Of a stretch of 64,000 nt of DNA, positions 44,904 through 55,470 are shown in pieces (positions within the stretch are counted from its first letter, which is position 1; the number at the start of each line of letters is the position of its first letter). The notes beneath the pieces were generated by a model that was given only the letters and a program-made list of their open reading frames with translations, ran no database searches and was not told the origin of the DNA. The stretch covers positions 1-64,000 of the forward strand of contig BBXU01001519.1 of assembly GCA_001598975.1 (NCBI GenBank), read 5' to 3'. A program made the translations under genes and the position numbers. This stretch comes from Parachlorella kessleri. Taxonomy: Eukaryota > Chlorophyta > Trebouxiophyceae > Chlorellales > Chlorellaceae.

Positions 44904-47641
44904 ATGGCCCAAGCCCCTGGCGAGCAGTTCCTGCTGGAGAGGCTCCGCAAGATAGAAGGGCTGCCTCCCAGTGAGCGGCCGTACGACGCAGCATGCTTCC
45001 TGGAAAGCTACCGCCTTCAGGTGGAGGTAGCAGAGGCCCTACCACTGCCAACCAAGGTATAAGAGAGGCCTGCCCTGCTAGTCTTTCAGAACATACCATT
45101 CACTATGTATATCGTGCCTTCGGTAAGGATTAGGTGGATTGCTAAAGCAGTGCATGCAGAAGCCTGTTTAGTCACATGCCACTCTTGGCTGCAAGTGCAG
45201 GAGTCAGTAGGAACACCAGGGCCTGAGCCTTGGGAAGCCAGTCTGGCATTGTTGAAGATGCTGAAGGCGTATTATGTCGCAGACTTTGGGTTCACCCATT
45301 TGAAGAAAAGCTATGCCAGGTTAACGCTGCAGGTGAAACTCGGGAAGCTGGCTTTCCAGAAACCACAGGCAGTACATCCTGCACAAGCCATACATGTCTG
45401 CTTAGCGGCTTAGAGCATTCACTTGCCCACTGAAGCCATCACTGAGCAAATTTGGGTTTAAACCCAGGGTTGCTGGAATACGAAACTCTGCTTGGTATAG
45501 CATGCATCTACGGTGCCATTGTGGCACGCAATTGGTGGCGGTGTGTGTGTGTGTGTACGCCCTGCAGCAACCTACAACAGCATGCAGAGCTACTCCGTGC
45601 TGTGCAGGTCCTCCCCTATCTTCCAATGCCTATTTGCACCACCCACTTTCATGGGCCAGCTCCAGCTATGCAGCAGCTGCTGGACCACTGGGCAGATGAC
45701 TCGCTGCTGACCTTGCTGCGGGTGATTTGCGTGGGATGGGTCCTGCGCACCACTGCACACCCGAAGCTTGCTGCCTGTGTCAGCCGGCTTCTAGCTAAGG
45801 CAGCCAAGCGGCTAACGGGCCCCAACTCGGCAGCAGTTTACGCAGAGCAGCTGGTGGGCCTGCAGACAGGCGGCCAGCAGGCACTGATGACCTTGAATCA
45901 GCTGGCTTATATGGCCCTCATGTTTCAGTATGATGCAGTCTCTTTACTCTCGGAGGCAGCACAAAAAGCCGGCGACCACAAGGTGTGTGAAGGTCTGCAA
46001 CAGCAGTGCATGCTTGACTGTAGTTCGGCAAGTATGGCACAAGAGGCATATCCAGCCGACTTGAGTCTACGCTTATCCTGTCCAATGATGCTGCACCTGG
46101 CTGGACCAGCCAAGTGTCGACTCATGTCGAGGTGTGGCATGGTTGTGACTGACCCGCATGAATAGAGGCTAGATGTGACACGATTGTGACTGACCTGCAA
46201 GGGTAGCGGAAAGCTGTAAGATTAGACTCCACCTGGCTCAAGATCCTGCACTGCAAGGAGATTGAATTCACCATCGTGACAGTTTGGGTGCCTCTGCTGC
46301 CCTGCAGGAAGTAGCAATGGTGCAGGCAGCACTGCAAGGCATTTCTGAGCGCATGCTGGTAGTTCTGCCTGACGAGCCGCGCGTGTATTTGCACCTCACT
46401 CTTCATGAGTATGAAGCGAACGAAAAGTCCAGGTGGCTGAAGCGCGCACTGGAGGCTAGCATTGCCCGCGGCAGTGACTGGCACACCGTAGGCATAGCCA
46501 GCCAAGCGGCCATGCTGACAGCCGGCAGCTTTCAGAGTGTGGGTGCCGCTTCTGGCAGCAAACCCGGCCAGCAATGCCCCACCAGGGCAGCTACTGCGGG
46601 CGAGGTGCAGCAACTTCTAAGCCTTGCTCGGGCTTCCCTGCGCCGCATACACAGCCTGCTGCCTACAGGCTTTGCCGCCACTGCGAAGCTGCAACTGCAA
46701 CAGGTTTGTCGAGAGCTTTGCTTCAGTCCCCTATGCATAGCTTTGCTTTATCAAACCGGAAATGACTCCACTGACCTGGCACTGGCCCGGTGGGGCAAGG
46801 TTGCGCTCCAAGCTGTAAGTTGCCTACATTCTGGCCGCCCTGTGCCAACACAACCACCGCTTACTTGATATGTGGTTTGCAGTATTAGGCTTGTGGCTTT
46901 AGTGTCACAAAGTCTACATTATTGCCGAATTGTCCAGCAGCAATGCCCGTCGGCCCGCTAACACCAGCAGCATTGGATGGGCACTGTACAGGCAGAAGCA
47001 TGCTGTGCTCCCCTGACTGGGCAAAGCACAAAAGAGCCTTGCAGCCTGCATGAGCTGAGCGCCCGATGGGCCAACGCCTACAAGCAGTGCTGCAACACCT
47101 GTGGGGAGAGGTCTGTCAGTTTGAAGCTGTGCAGTGGATGCAAGGCAGTGGGCTACTGCAGGTAAGCTCATGGCACCAGGCATGTGTACATAGGGGCTAA
47201 GGGACGGCGGCAATCGAACAAATGCCATACAAAAGTGTGCAATTTGGCTTTGTCCTGTCGTGAAAAGTGCCTAACCTAGACGACTTGGCAGGCGATATGG
47301 CAGGCTTGCGTGTCAGAAGGGCTGCAGCCGTCCAGACTGTACATGCATTATCATGTTCATATTGGAAAATCCAGTAGACGATGTTAGCAATGTGTGAAAG
47401 TTTATGGAAGTTGCAAGGGCTGGCAAGCCTTGCACCAGGTGGTCATGGACCAAGGGATGACCTCATGTAGCTCTCCCACATCCCGGGTCCCAGCTTCCTG
47501 GCGTGAATACCCGGACTCGGGCCCTTTACACTGTCTCATTGCAGTGTGGAGTGCCAGCGTGCGCACTGGCGACAGCACAAGCCGGCCTGCATAGCGGCCC
47601 GGCAGAGCAAAGCACCTGCGGAGGCGGGCCAGGATTGCTAG
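44904..47641 (+). CDS. MYND zinc-finger protein, paralogue A, 6 exons, 440 aa
   Basis: First of four tandem paralogues. Exons: 44904-45056, 45201-45332, 45608-45982, 46308-46703, 46992-47161, 47545-47641, all in phase. Shared blocks: an N-terminal helix-rich region (GEQFLLERLRKIEGLPPSER, then PYDAACFLESYRLQ), a second region (LALLKMLKAYYVADFGF), a third (MQQLLDHWADDSLLTLLRVI), a fourth helical region ending in a RIHSLLPTG block, then AEACCAPLTGQ and the MYND finger near residues 386-424. Finger ligands are spaced C-x2-C-x9-C-x2-C-x5-C-x3-C-x7-H-x3-C (CNTC, CSGC, YCSVEC, HKPAC), the complete MYND set. MYND fingers bind short peptides in partner proteins. No SET or other enzymatic domain is present, so an adaptor role is inference. 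This copy diverges most in the fourth region. Confidence 0.87.
45540..45556. repeat. GT microsatellite in MYND-A intron 2
   Basis: A run of eight GT dinucleotides ending in ACG lies about 50 bp upstream of exon 3. Confidence 0.85.
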
Positions 47642-47686
47642 TAGCAGCTGCAATCAAATGTTTAAATGCGGGACCTCCGCTGCTTC

Positions 47687-48361
47687 TTACCACCTTGGCA
47701 ACCACACGCTGCGTTGTAGTGTCAGTCTGGGCCTTGTCATATATCTGTGGAGGATTTGCTGTTGCAAAGCTACTTGAACAGCTGTGTGAAGTGATTCAGC
47801 AGCGCCAGTTGAAACACAATGAGTAAGTAGGCCTTGAATTGTGTGAGTAAGGCTTGTTTGAGGTCATACCCTACATCTACCACCCATGTGCTGCACTCCG
47901 AAGGCACCAGCTCTCGTCCGCCTAACCACCACATGTCCTGCTATGACAAGTGCCAGATTTCGCTGTCAATAAACTTAAAGTAGAAGATGAAACCCAACGT
48001 TGGTAACCATGCTTTTAGCAAGCCTTTCTAATGATTTGCATTGTGGTGTCTCATGCATCACCGCATAGCACAGCACCGCGGGACAGGCACCTTCAAGAAC
48101 GGGCCCCAGGCCATAAATGTAGCGATCCTACCTCATTTCCTCCTGGAAACCATTCTTCAGATACTCCTGACATCCGTTGCAGGAGCGGGTTTGCTGGTAA
48201 GTGATATGAAAAGCTGACAAATGTTTGGCTCCCAGCTGAGGACCTGGCTGAGGACTGCCGAGAGTTTTGCGCTGTACAGCTTGTGGGAAATGATGTATTC
48301 ACCTTGGTAAAGTAAACCGTGCTTGAAACAGCCGTGCTGACTCTGCTGTCCAGTTGCAGCC
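47687..48361 (+). promoter_or_regulatory. Upstream region of MYND-B, duplicated in front of MYND-D
   Basis: This stretch between MYND-A and MYND-B matches 54783-55470 in front of MYND-D over nearly its full length, with small indels. Conserved landmarks include GTCTGGGCCTTGTCAT, AGTGATTCAGCAGCGCCAGT and TCATGCATCACCGCATAGCA. Near the gene, a conserved GTTTGCTGGTAAGTG ahead of a CAG next to the ATG suggests a noncoding first exon and a 5'-leader intron. Promoter function is inferred from position and conservation. Confidence 0.65.
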
Positions 48362-50870
48362 ATGTTTGCGCTACCTGGCCAGGGACTCAATGGTGAGCAG
48401 TTCCTGCTGGAGAGGCTCCGCAAGATAGAAGCACTGCCACCCAGTGAGCGGCCGTACGACGCAGCGCGCTTCCTGGAGAGCTACCGCCTCCAGGAGGAGG
48501 TGGCGGCGGCCCTGCCATTCCCAGCGGAGGTGGCGGTAAGCTCGGCCAGCATGCTTCAATGGTTGCCGTACCGGGCTCCTTGCTGCTCACTCAAATGGAA
48601 TCTGTGTGTGGAGAGGCTGGCAGGCTTCTAGCCGTCATGCTTCTAGCTGTCAGGCTTCTATCCGTCAGGCTTCTAGCCGTCTAGCCGTGATCACGCTGGG
48701 CCATCTGTGATACCACGCCATATCTGCAAATGCAGGCACGTGCCCACACGCCGGAGCTGACGCCAGAAGTAGTCAGCCTGGCAATGCTCAAGTTGCTGAA
48801 GGCCCACCACACTTGCTCATTCGGGTTCATCCACATTAAGGACAGCCAGAACAGAGTGACCATGGAGGTGCGAGTGCTGCAGCCATTTAGCGAGCAGAGT
48901 AAGGGTTGGAAGGATGTGGGCTACCTTTCTGTTATCAACGCATGTGTGGGTTGATGCCGTGGTGCACCACAATCCAGTACATGTAGGCAAGAAGTTCCCT
49001 GCTGTGCAGATCACCCACTTGCTTCCAATTCCCGACATTGCGGCCATGTGTGTGAGACCATCCCCAGGCATGCTCCAGCTGCTGGACCATTGGGAGGATG
49101 ACTCGCTGCTGGCGTTGTTGGAAGTGCTCTGTGCGGGCTTTGTTCTGCGCAAGATTCCACAGCTGGACTTAGCGGACTATGTGAGCAGGCTCATGGCAGA
49201 AGCAGCCAGGCGGCTAGCCAGCCCCAACAGCGCAGCAAGCTTTGAGCAGCAGTTGGCGCAGCTACTGCCGGGCAGCCAGCAGCCGCTCATGAGTATCAAG
49301 GAACTGCAATACCTGGCTCTGATTTTCCAGTATCAAGCCTTGGAGAGCTGGGCAGAAGCAGCTTCCTCTGGCAAGGTACAGTAGGGGCAATGGGTGCATT
49401 AGCCACGGCCCTAGTCTAGGACAACAAGTGTGAACTCCTTATGTAAGGTAGGCATGCTTTAGCAGGATCCTGCAGAAGTGCTGCAGTTGTCTGGCCCAGA
49501 GGGTGGAATTCCTGTAACTGCCTGTCTTGGGCATCATGCATGTAATGGTTTGAATGCACTTCCTGCAGGTAACTACACAGGCTCAGGCAGCCCGAAGAAG
49601 GGTTTCGCATGACATGATGGCTCTTTCTCCTGAAAACCCTCTAGCCTACATGCAGCTCATTGTGGAGAGCAGCAGCAACCAAGACAAAGAAGTGTGGGCC
49701 AGGCGCGGCCTAGAAGCTGCCACGGCGTGTGGGAGCGATTGGCAGGCCATCATCACCGCAATGGGTGCTGCCATGGCGAAAGCCGCCTATTCTGTGGCGG
49801 GTGCTGGCCGTCACAAGAAGTCTGTGCAGCAGCAACCAAAGGCAGCCGCCACTGAAGTGCAGCGTCTGCTCAAGCTTGCCCATGCTTGCTTCCGCCGCAT
49901 CCACAACCTGCTCCCAACAGGATCCATCCAGGCCCTGAAGATGCAGCTGAAGCATGTAAGAGCTCCGTTCCATGCGTGTGTATATGAGCATGCCAGGCAT
50001 GTGGCTCAGGACCGGCAGTTTATTTTGAGCTGATCGCTCATGGCACACGGCGGGTTTTGAGGCATCAGGTACCATTATTTCGGTGCTGACAGAAATAATA
50101 TGGGTGTTGCGGGTGACACCAACACAAGGATATTGTGAGCGTGACTTAGGCTTGGTTGGGAGCTTGTTGGCCTCGCAGCTCCTCAAAGCCATCTCAGCTG
50201 TTGCTTTGACATGGCGCCCTGCAGGCCGAGATGTTTTGTTCTCCGCTCACAGGACAGACCCGTAAGGCTGATGGCTCCAGCAGGGTAGCTTACCAAGTAG
50301 ATACTGCTGATATCCTCCAGCAGCACTGCAGCAGCTGCCACCAGGCGTCCCTCAGCCTCAAGCTGTGCAGCGGGTGCAAGGCAGCCGGTTACTGCAGGTG
50401 AGACCGAACAATGAGTAACACATGACTAGAACCACACATATATGTGGTTCTAGTATATGGCGCATTGTTTCAGCTGTGTGAGCCTACAACCCTCGCTGCA
50501 TGCTCACTGCCAGGGCTTGATGCGACGCATGCATGGTGTTTTGCCTGGGCGCATCACTTGTGTACTTGACGGCCAATCTGCAAGGAGAGGAATTGAATAC
50601 CAGCTCTGTGGTGTCTAACTTTGGGTCCTGACTGGTAGAGTGAAGCAGGCGAGCGGGTTTGCCCGCCTGGAAATGACTCCATGTGAAGCTCATGCCAGTC
50701 GCTTATATAAATAGCTGCTACCTGAGTTTGTAGGCATCAAGTCCATCAAAAATGGTCCCTAACCCGTCCTGCATTGCAGTGTGGAGTGCCAGAGGATGCA
50801 CTGGCGGCAGCACAAGCCGGCCTGCTTGGCAGCAAGGCAGAGCAGGGCAGCCGGAGGGGAGGGCAAGTAG
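48362..50870 (+). CDS. MYND zinc-finger protein, paralogue B, 6 exons, 440 aa
   Basis: Second tandem paralogue. Exons: 48362-48535, 48736-48867, 49010-49375, 49569-49955, 50225-50397, 50780-50870, all in phase; intron positions and phases match those of A, C and D. It starts MFALPGQGLNGEQFLLERLR and has LAMLKLLKAHHTCSFGFIHI, MLQLLDHWEDDSLLALLEVL and RRVSHDMMALSPENPLAYMQ. The pre-finger motif is AEMFCSPLTGQ. The finger (from residue 388) is CSSC, CSGC, YCSVEC, MHWRQHKPAC with complete ligands. It is closest to D in sequence and also shares D's upstream DNA. Intron 1 has a 15-bp tandem repeat and intron 5 a 12-bp-arm inverted repeat. Biochemical role unknown. Confidence 0.88.
48621..48688. repeat. 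15-bp tandem repeat, about 4.5 units, in MYND-B intron 1
   Basis: Units CAGGCTTCTAGCCGT, CATGCTTCTAGCTGT, CAGGCTTCTATCCGT and CAGGCTTCTAGCCGT follow each other at exactly 15 bp, then a partial unit. The matching intron of MYND-D has only fragments of this. Confidence 0.9.
50425..50454. repeat. Inverted repeat in MYND-B intron 5 (12-bp arms)
   Basis: ACTAGAACCACA and its exact reverse complement TGTGGTTCTAGT flank the 6-base spacer CATATA. It starts 28 bp after the 5' splice site of intron 5 and could fold into a hairpin in the pre-mRNA. Confidence 0.9.
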
Positions 50871-51837
50871 CCTCACTGAGTCTACAACCAATCACCAGCT
50901 GGAGTCTGCAGCTGCTGTCTGTTGGCCAAACGCGACCTGCCACGAGCTTGCTGATGCGTCCATGCCATGCATGCCCCATTGCGTGCTGTGGGTCTCTTGT
51001 GTTTCGCCACTTCTGCCGGTGATGCCTGCAGTCGACCTCCTCAACATGTCCTGTCATCATGTCAATCCTTATGTCATGTGATTCCTTGTGAGTATGCAAC
51101 TGTGCAGCCTGCTTTGCTCCTAGGAGGACAGTGCAGTGCTGCTGCTTTAAACAAATCAGCCTGCTGTGCGCTGTCCTACCCTGATAGACTCGACCAGACG
51201 GGCGCAGAATGTGAATGTGCTCCCTACCTTCAGTCCTGACCTCATGCAGGTTTCTGGGCATTCCACAGACACAAAGCAGTTTACAGCAGGATCAGCTAGC
51301 TGGCCAGTCAATGCCAATTGGCTTGCAAGTTGCCAGGGCAATGCACTGCATGAATATGATATCTGTTCAAAAGATCTCAAACGCTTTGTATGAAGGCGCG
51401 TATGCGCATCTAGCTGTTCCTGAACAGGAACCATGTGTGACACGTCACACAGCATGGCACGGCATGGGTGAGCAGCCACCTTCTACAGAACTTCTGCGCC
51501 CCTAGGGGCCGGTGATCGTCTCCAAACGCAGGTGCGCTTATTGTCAATCTACCAATAAACCTGTAGTAGGCTCACAGTAGGGTAGGTGGCTAGCTAGCTT
51601 GCTCTTAACTGTTATAGCCACGCTGCCCCTGGCGTGCACCTGGATAGACGCCATACTCACTTGGAACCTGTGGGATTTGGTCACCATCCCTCAGGTGTGT
51701 GGGTTGCAAGTCAAAGGAATAAGATAATACTGGGTGGAATGCAATTCATGTCGGCTTGCTCCTCTTGGCAGTCTTTGAATGTCTCGAACATTTTAACCCC
51801 TGGCAGGCTTAGGTCAAGCTGAAAGCAGCCTTCTGGC
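50871..51837. other. Spacer between MYND-B and MYND-C
   Basis: This 967-bp stretch holds the 3' end of MYND-B and the upstream region of MYND-C. Unlike the spacers before B and D, it shows no obvious copy of their shared upstream block. No gene is supported. Confidence 0.5.
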
Positions 51838-54497
51838 ATGGCTGCAGAGATGGAAAGCTGCCCTGGTGAACAATTTCTGCTGGAGAGGGTCCGGAAGATA
51901 GAGGCTCTACCCCCCTGTAACCGGCCCTATGACGCAGTTAGTCTCATGGAAAGTTACCGCCTGCAAGAGGAGATAGCTGAAGCTTTGCCGATGGCCCTGA
52001 AAAAAGAGGTATCCAAGCATGTCCGTTGACACCCGCATGTATGCAGGTTTGTGCTTGTGGCACATATATCCATATGTGCCACAAGTGCGACTTTATATGC
52101 AGCGTAGCAGGTTTTCTGCTACTTTGGGATTTTATACATGCAGGGGGCACCGTTGCCGCCAACGGTGGAGCCTGACGTAGCCAGCCTGGCCACCCTCAAG
52201 TTTCTGAAGGCCCACCACATCGCAAAAATTGGCGTCATTGAAGTCAAGGGAAGCTATGCACGGGTGTCTGCCCAGGTGATCCTGTGCATTGGGGCTATGC
52301 ACCTGGGGCTATGCATAAGCTCACAACCGCAGTACAGGGACATGCCATGCGGTACTTGTAGAATCCATGCTGTTATTTGCGCCCGCATGACGTTGCATAA
52401 CCACTAGTTAACGACAGTTTTGGTGCAGTTGAGCTTTTGGAGCGCCCCTAAGGTGACACACGAGTAAACTCACTTGTCTAGCACAGCAAGCAATGCCGTG
52501 TGTCTCCTGCCATGCAGATACATCCCTACCTACCATACTTTTGGTTTGCGAACCGTGTTTCGAGCCCAGACCCAGCCGTGCTCGATCACCTGGGTGATGA
52601 CTCGCTGGTGACGCTGCTGCGCGTGCTGGGCTATGGCTGCGTCATGCGCAGGTACCATAAGGGGCCTATCGAGCTATCATGGCGCATTATAAGGCTCCTG
52701 GGGAAGGCAGCTAAGCAGCTTGCCAGCCCCAGGGTTGCCGCGGCGTGTGAGCGGCAGCTGGCCCAGCTGCAGCCAAGCAGCCAGCAGCCACTGCTAAGCG
52801 TCAGGGCGCTGCAGTACCTGGCACTGTTGACTCAGTACGACATCATGGAGGCGCTCAAAATCCGTGCACTGGCAGGCGGTCACGACAAGGTGCGAGTGGT
52901 AACTCGCCTGTAATCTACTGTCCAGGTGCCGTGCTCACCCACGTGCTTTGAAAAAAGCACGTGGGCAGCTCTCATATCTACATGTTTATTGCGGGGAAGA
53001 GCGTAGCATGCAGAAATAGCCGGTAACGGTGGGTAGGCTTACACCTGGTGCAACAAGGTCATGATCATGCAGGAGTACGCAGAGGTTCAGGCAGCTTGCA
53101 AGCGGGTAGCAAGCCGCATGATGGCGGTGGCTCCAGAACTGGCTCAGGTCTACCAACGCCTCTTCAACGACACCAGCTTTGGGAACTTCCAAGAGAGAGC
53201 CACCTGGGCTAACCGTGCGCTGGAGGCCGCCACTGCTCTTGGCAGTGATTGTGAGATAGCCCTGTCAGCAGAGTCGGCTGCCTCAGTAATGGCCAACAAG
53301 TTTGAGGTGGAGGAGAGCTCCTGTGCCAACCCGCGAAGGCGTGAGGCCTTGCGAGCAGCAGCTGCTGGCGAGGCGCAGCGGCTCTTGAAGGTCGCGCGGG
53401 CGTCAATAAGCCGCATGCGCAACCTGACTTCCACAGGAACCATGGAAGCCATGAAGCTACAGTACAAGCAGGTGCAGCTTGACGGCCTGTGCTGACTTAC
53501 ATGGCATATTTGAGGGAAGTGGAGCAGTGGTGCGCTTGCTTATGCCTTAATGGGATACCCAGGCTCAGCAGCTGGGCCCCTTTGGAGGGCGGATGTGCCT
53601 GCCGGCAAGGATGGCTGGTGTGACAAGCGCACATACACCCACCTGGGCTGACAAGGGCATCTGGTGCGACAAGGACATGTAGTGGGGCGCTAGTACCGCA
53701 CTGTCAAGCATGCCCACCTGTGGCCTAGCACCAGTGGCGCACCCGTTGTGCTATTGCCACAATTGCAACACGCCGAAACGTGCCGTTGTCCATAGTCAAA
53801 CAGCGTGCCTATGTCTTTTCTTGGTTGGAGCCAAGGTCTGTTTCTGCACCGACTTTGATTGCCTGCAGGCTGAGGCAATCTGCGCCCCCTTAACTGGGAA
53901 GAAGGCAGCTCCACTCCTGAGTCCAACCGACTTCTTTGCCCAGACCGATGCTATGTTGGAGCAACGCTGCACAAACTGCAGCAAGACAGGAGTTTATTTG
54001 AGGCTCTGCAGCGGGTGCAAGGCAGCCGCTTACTGCAGGTAACGCCGGGGGAGGGGAAATTTTTGGGTTGGGTGGGTGGCCTGTTAGGTCGAGCCTTCCG
54101 TGGTGTAAGCAGCTTCCCCTGCAGCGTGCGCTGCACTGTGTTCCTCCAGCTGCGGTGGTTTGTTTGGGTTGCATAGCCTAGGATATAGAGGGTTAAACGA
54201 CTGCCAACAGGTTGAACAATGGGCTGTCAGATGGGACTGTGTCTGACTGCTTCAGCTCACGGGCAGGTCCGTCAGCAGGCTGGCTGGCAAAAGGTGCATA
54301 GGTCGATTAGTTGTTTCTGTGCCCACTGCCAGTGGCACAGCGGCCTGACAGAGTTGGTGAACCCATGTCATAGCTGTCCCTCACCTCGAGAATCTTTCCT
54401 GTGCAGCGTGGAGTGCCAGCGGGCGCACTGGCGGCAGCACAAGCCGGCCTGCAAGGCGGCACAGCAGGGCAGGGTAGCTGCAGCGGTGGGCAAATGA
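51838..54497 (+). CDS. MYND zinc-finger protein, paralogue C, 6 exons, 444 aa
   Basis: Third tandem paralogue. Exons: 51838-52008, 52144-52275, 52518-52889, 53073-53471, 53869-54038, 54407-54497, all in phase. It starts MAAEMESCPGEQFLLERVRK and has PPCNRPYDAVSLMESYRLQ, LATLKFLKAHHIAKIGVIEV and AVLDHLGDDSLVTLLRVLGY. The fourth region (EVQAACKRVASRMMAVAPEL, then WANRALEAATALGSD) differs more from B and D than they do from each other. The pre-finger motif is AEAICAPLTGK. Finger: CTNC, LCSGC, YCSVEC, AHWRQHKPAC, complete. Introns 1 and 3 each carry a precise inverted repeat close to the 5' splice site. Confidence 0.87.
52054..52085. repeat. Inverted repeat in MYND-C intron 1 (13-bp arms)
   Basis: CTTGTGGCACATA and its exact reverse complement TATGTGCCACAAG are separated by TATCCA. 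The repeat begins 46 bp after the 5' splice site of intron 1. Confidence 0.9.
52937..52965. repeat. Inverted repeat in MYND-C intron 3 (12-bp arms, GAAA loop)
   Basis: CCCACGTGCTTT (52938-52949) and AAAGCACGTGGG (52954-52965) are exact reverse complements around the 4-base loop GAAA, a GNRA-type tetraloop if transcribed from the plus strand. It starts 49 bp after the 5' splice site. Confidence 0.9.
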
Positions 54498-55470
54498 ATT
54501 TGCGCTAGCTGCGCTGATCATGGCCACCAAAGGGCAGGATGGGGCCCCACTACCACATTTAGCACTGTCACGAGCTGCCATCTCACTGTTGTAGTATTTT
54601 TTTACTTGTTGATGGCCCAGTATGTTGTCCTGTTCCTACCACACTTCAACTGTTCTTTGTGCCAAGTGCGGTCTCAGATCTACTTTGTGATGTCCAGAGC
54701 CAGGATGACATGTCCATTTTCCACCACATATAGACCTGGGGTGATGCTCTCTCTTGTTCATGCAACTGCTCATGTGGGCTTGTTACCACCTTAAGGCAAG
54801 CTTGGCAACCACGCGCTGCGTTATAGTGTCGGTCTGGGCCTTGTCATGTACTACAGTATCTGCGGAGGATCTTCAGTTGCAGAGCTGCTCAAACCATGTG
54901 TGAAGTGATCCAGCAGCGCCAGTTGGAACACAATGAGTAAATAAGGCATTGCACTGTGTAAGTATGTCCTAGGTTAAGGTCATGACCCCAATTCTACCAC
55001 CCATGTGGTGCACCAGCTGCTGCCGCCCAACCACCTATTACTACAACATTGTCCTGCCATAACAACCGCCAGATGTCACAATCAATGAGATTTATGAAGA
55101 AGTTGGACCCCACCTTTGGTAACCATGCGTGTAACAAGCCTTCATCTTTCTAATGATCTGCATTGTTGTGTCTCATGCATCACCGCATAGCACAGCACGG
55201 CGGGACAGTGCACCTTCCATGAACGGCCCTCAGGCCATAAATGCAGCGATTCTACCTCCCTTCCTCCTGTGACACCATTTTCCAGATCCTCCTGACAGCC
55301 GTGGCAGGGGAGGGTTTGCTGGTAAGTGAAATGAAAAGCTGACAAATATCGTGCTTGTAGCTGAGGACTGCCGAGAGTTGTACACTGTGAGCTTGTGGGA
55401 ACTGATATTCACTTTGCAAGGGTGACCGTGCATATAGCAGCCGTGACTGGCCTTCCTGTTCTGTGCAGCC
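54498..55470 (+). promoter_or_regulatory. Spacer upstream of MYND-D, second copy of the MYND-B upstream block
   Basis: From about 54783 this region repeats the MYND-B upstream sequence (47687-48361) with point changes and indels, including GTCTGGGCCTTGTCAT, GATCCAGCAGCGCCAGTTGG, TCATGCATCACCGCATAGCA and GTTTGCTGGTAAGTG. The first 285 bases are the 3' end of MYND-C. No protein-coding gene is supported. Confidence 0.65.

Noticed and set aside
53701..53868. Extra exon ahead of MYND-C exon 5
   Set aside because: The frame is open upstream of exon 5, but the paralogues all begin this exon at the A-E-x-x-C motif after a CAG acceptor, and the extra residues are not conserved.
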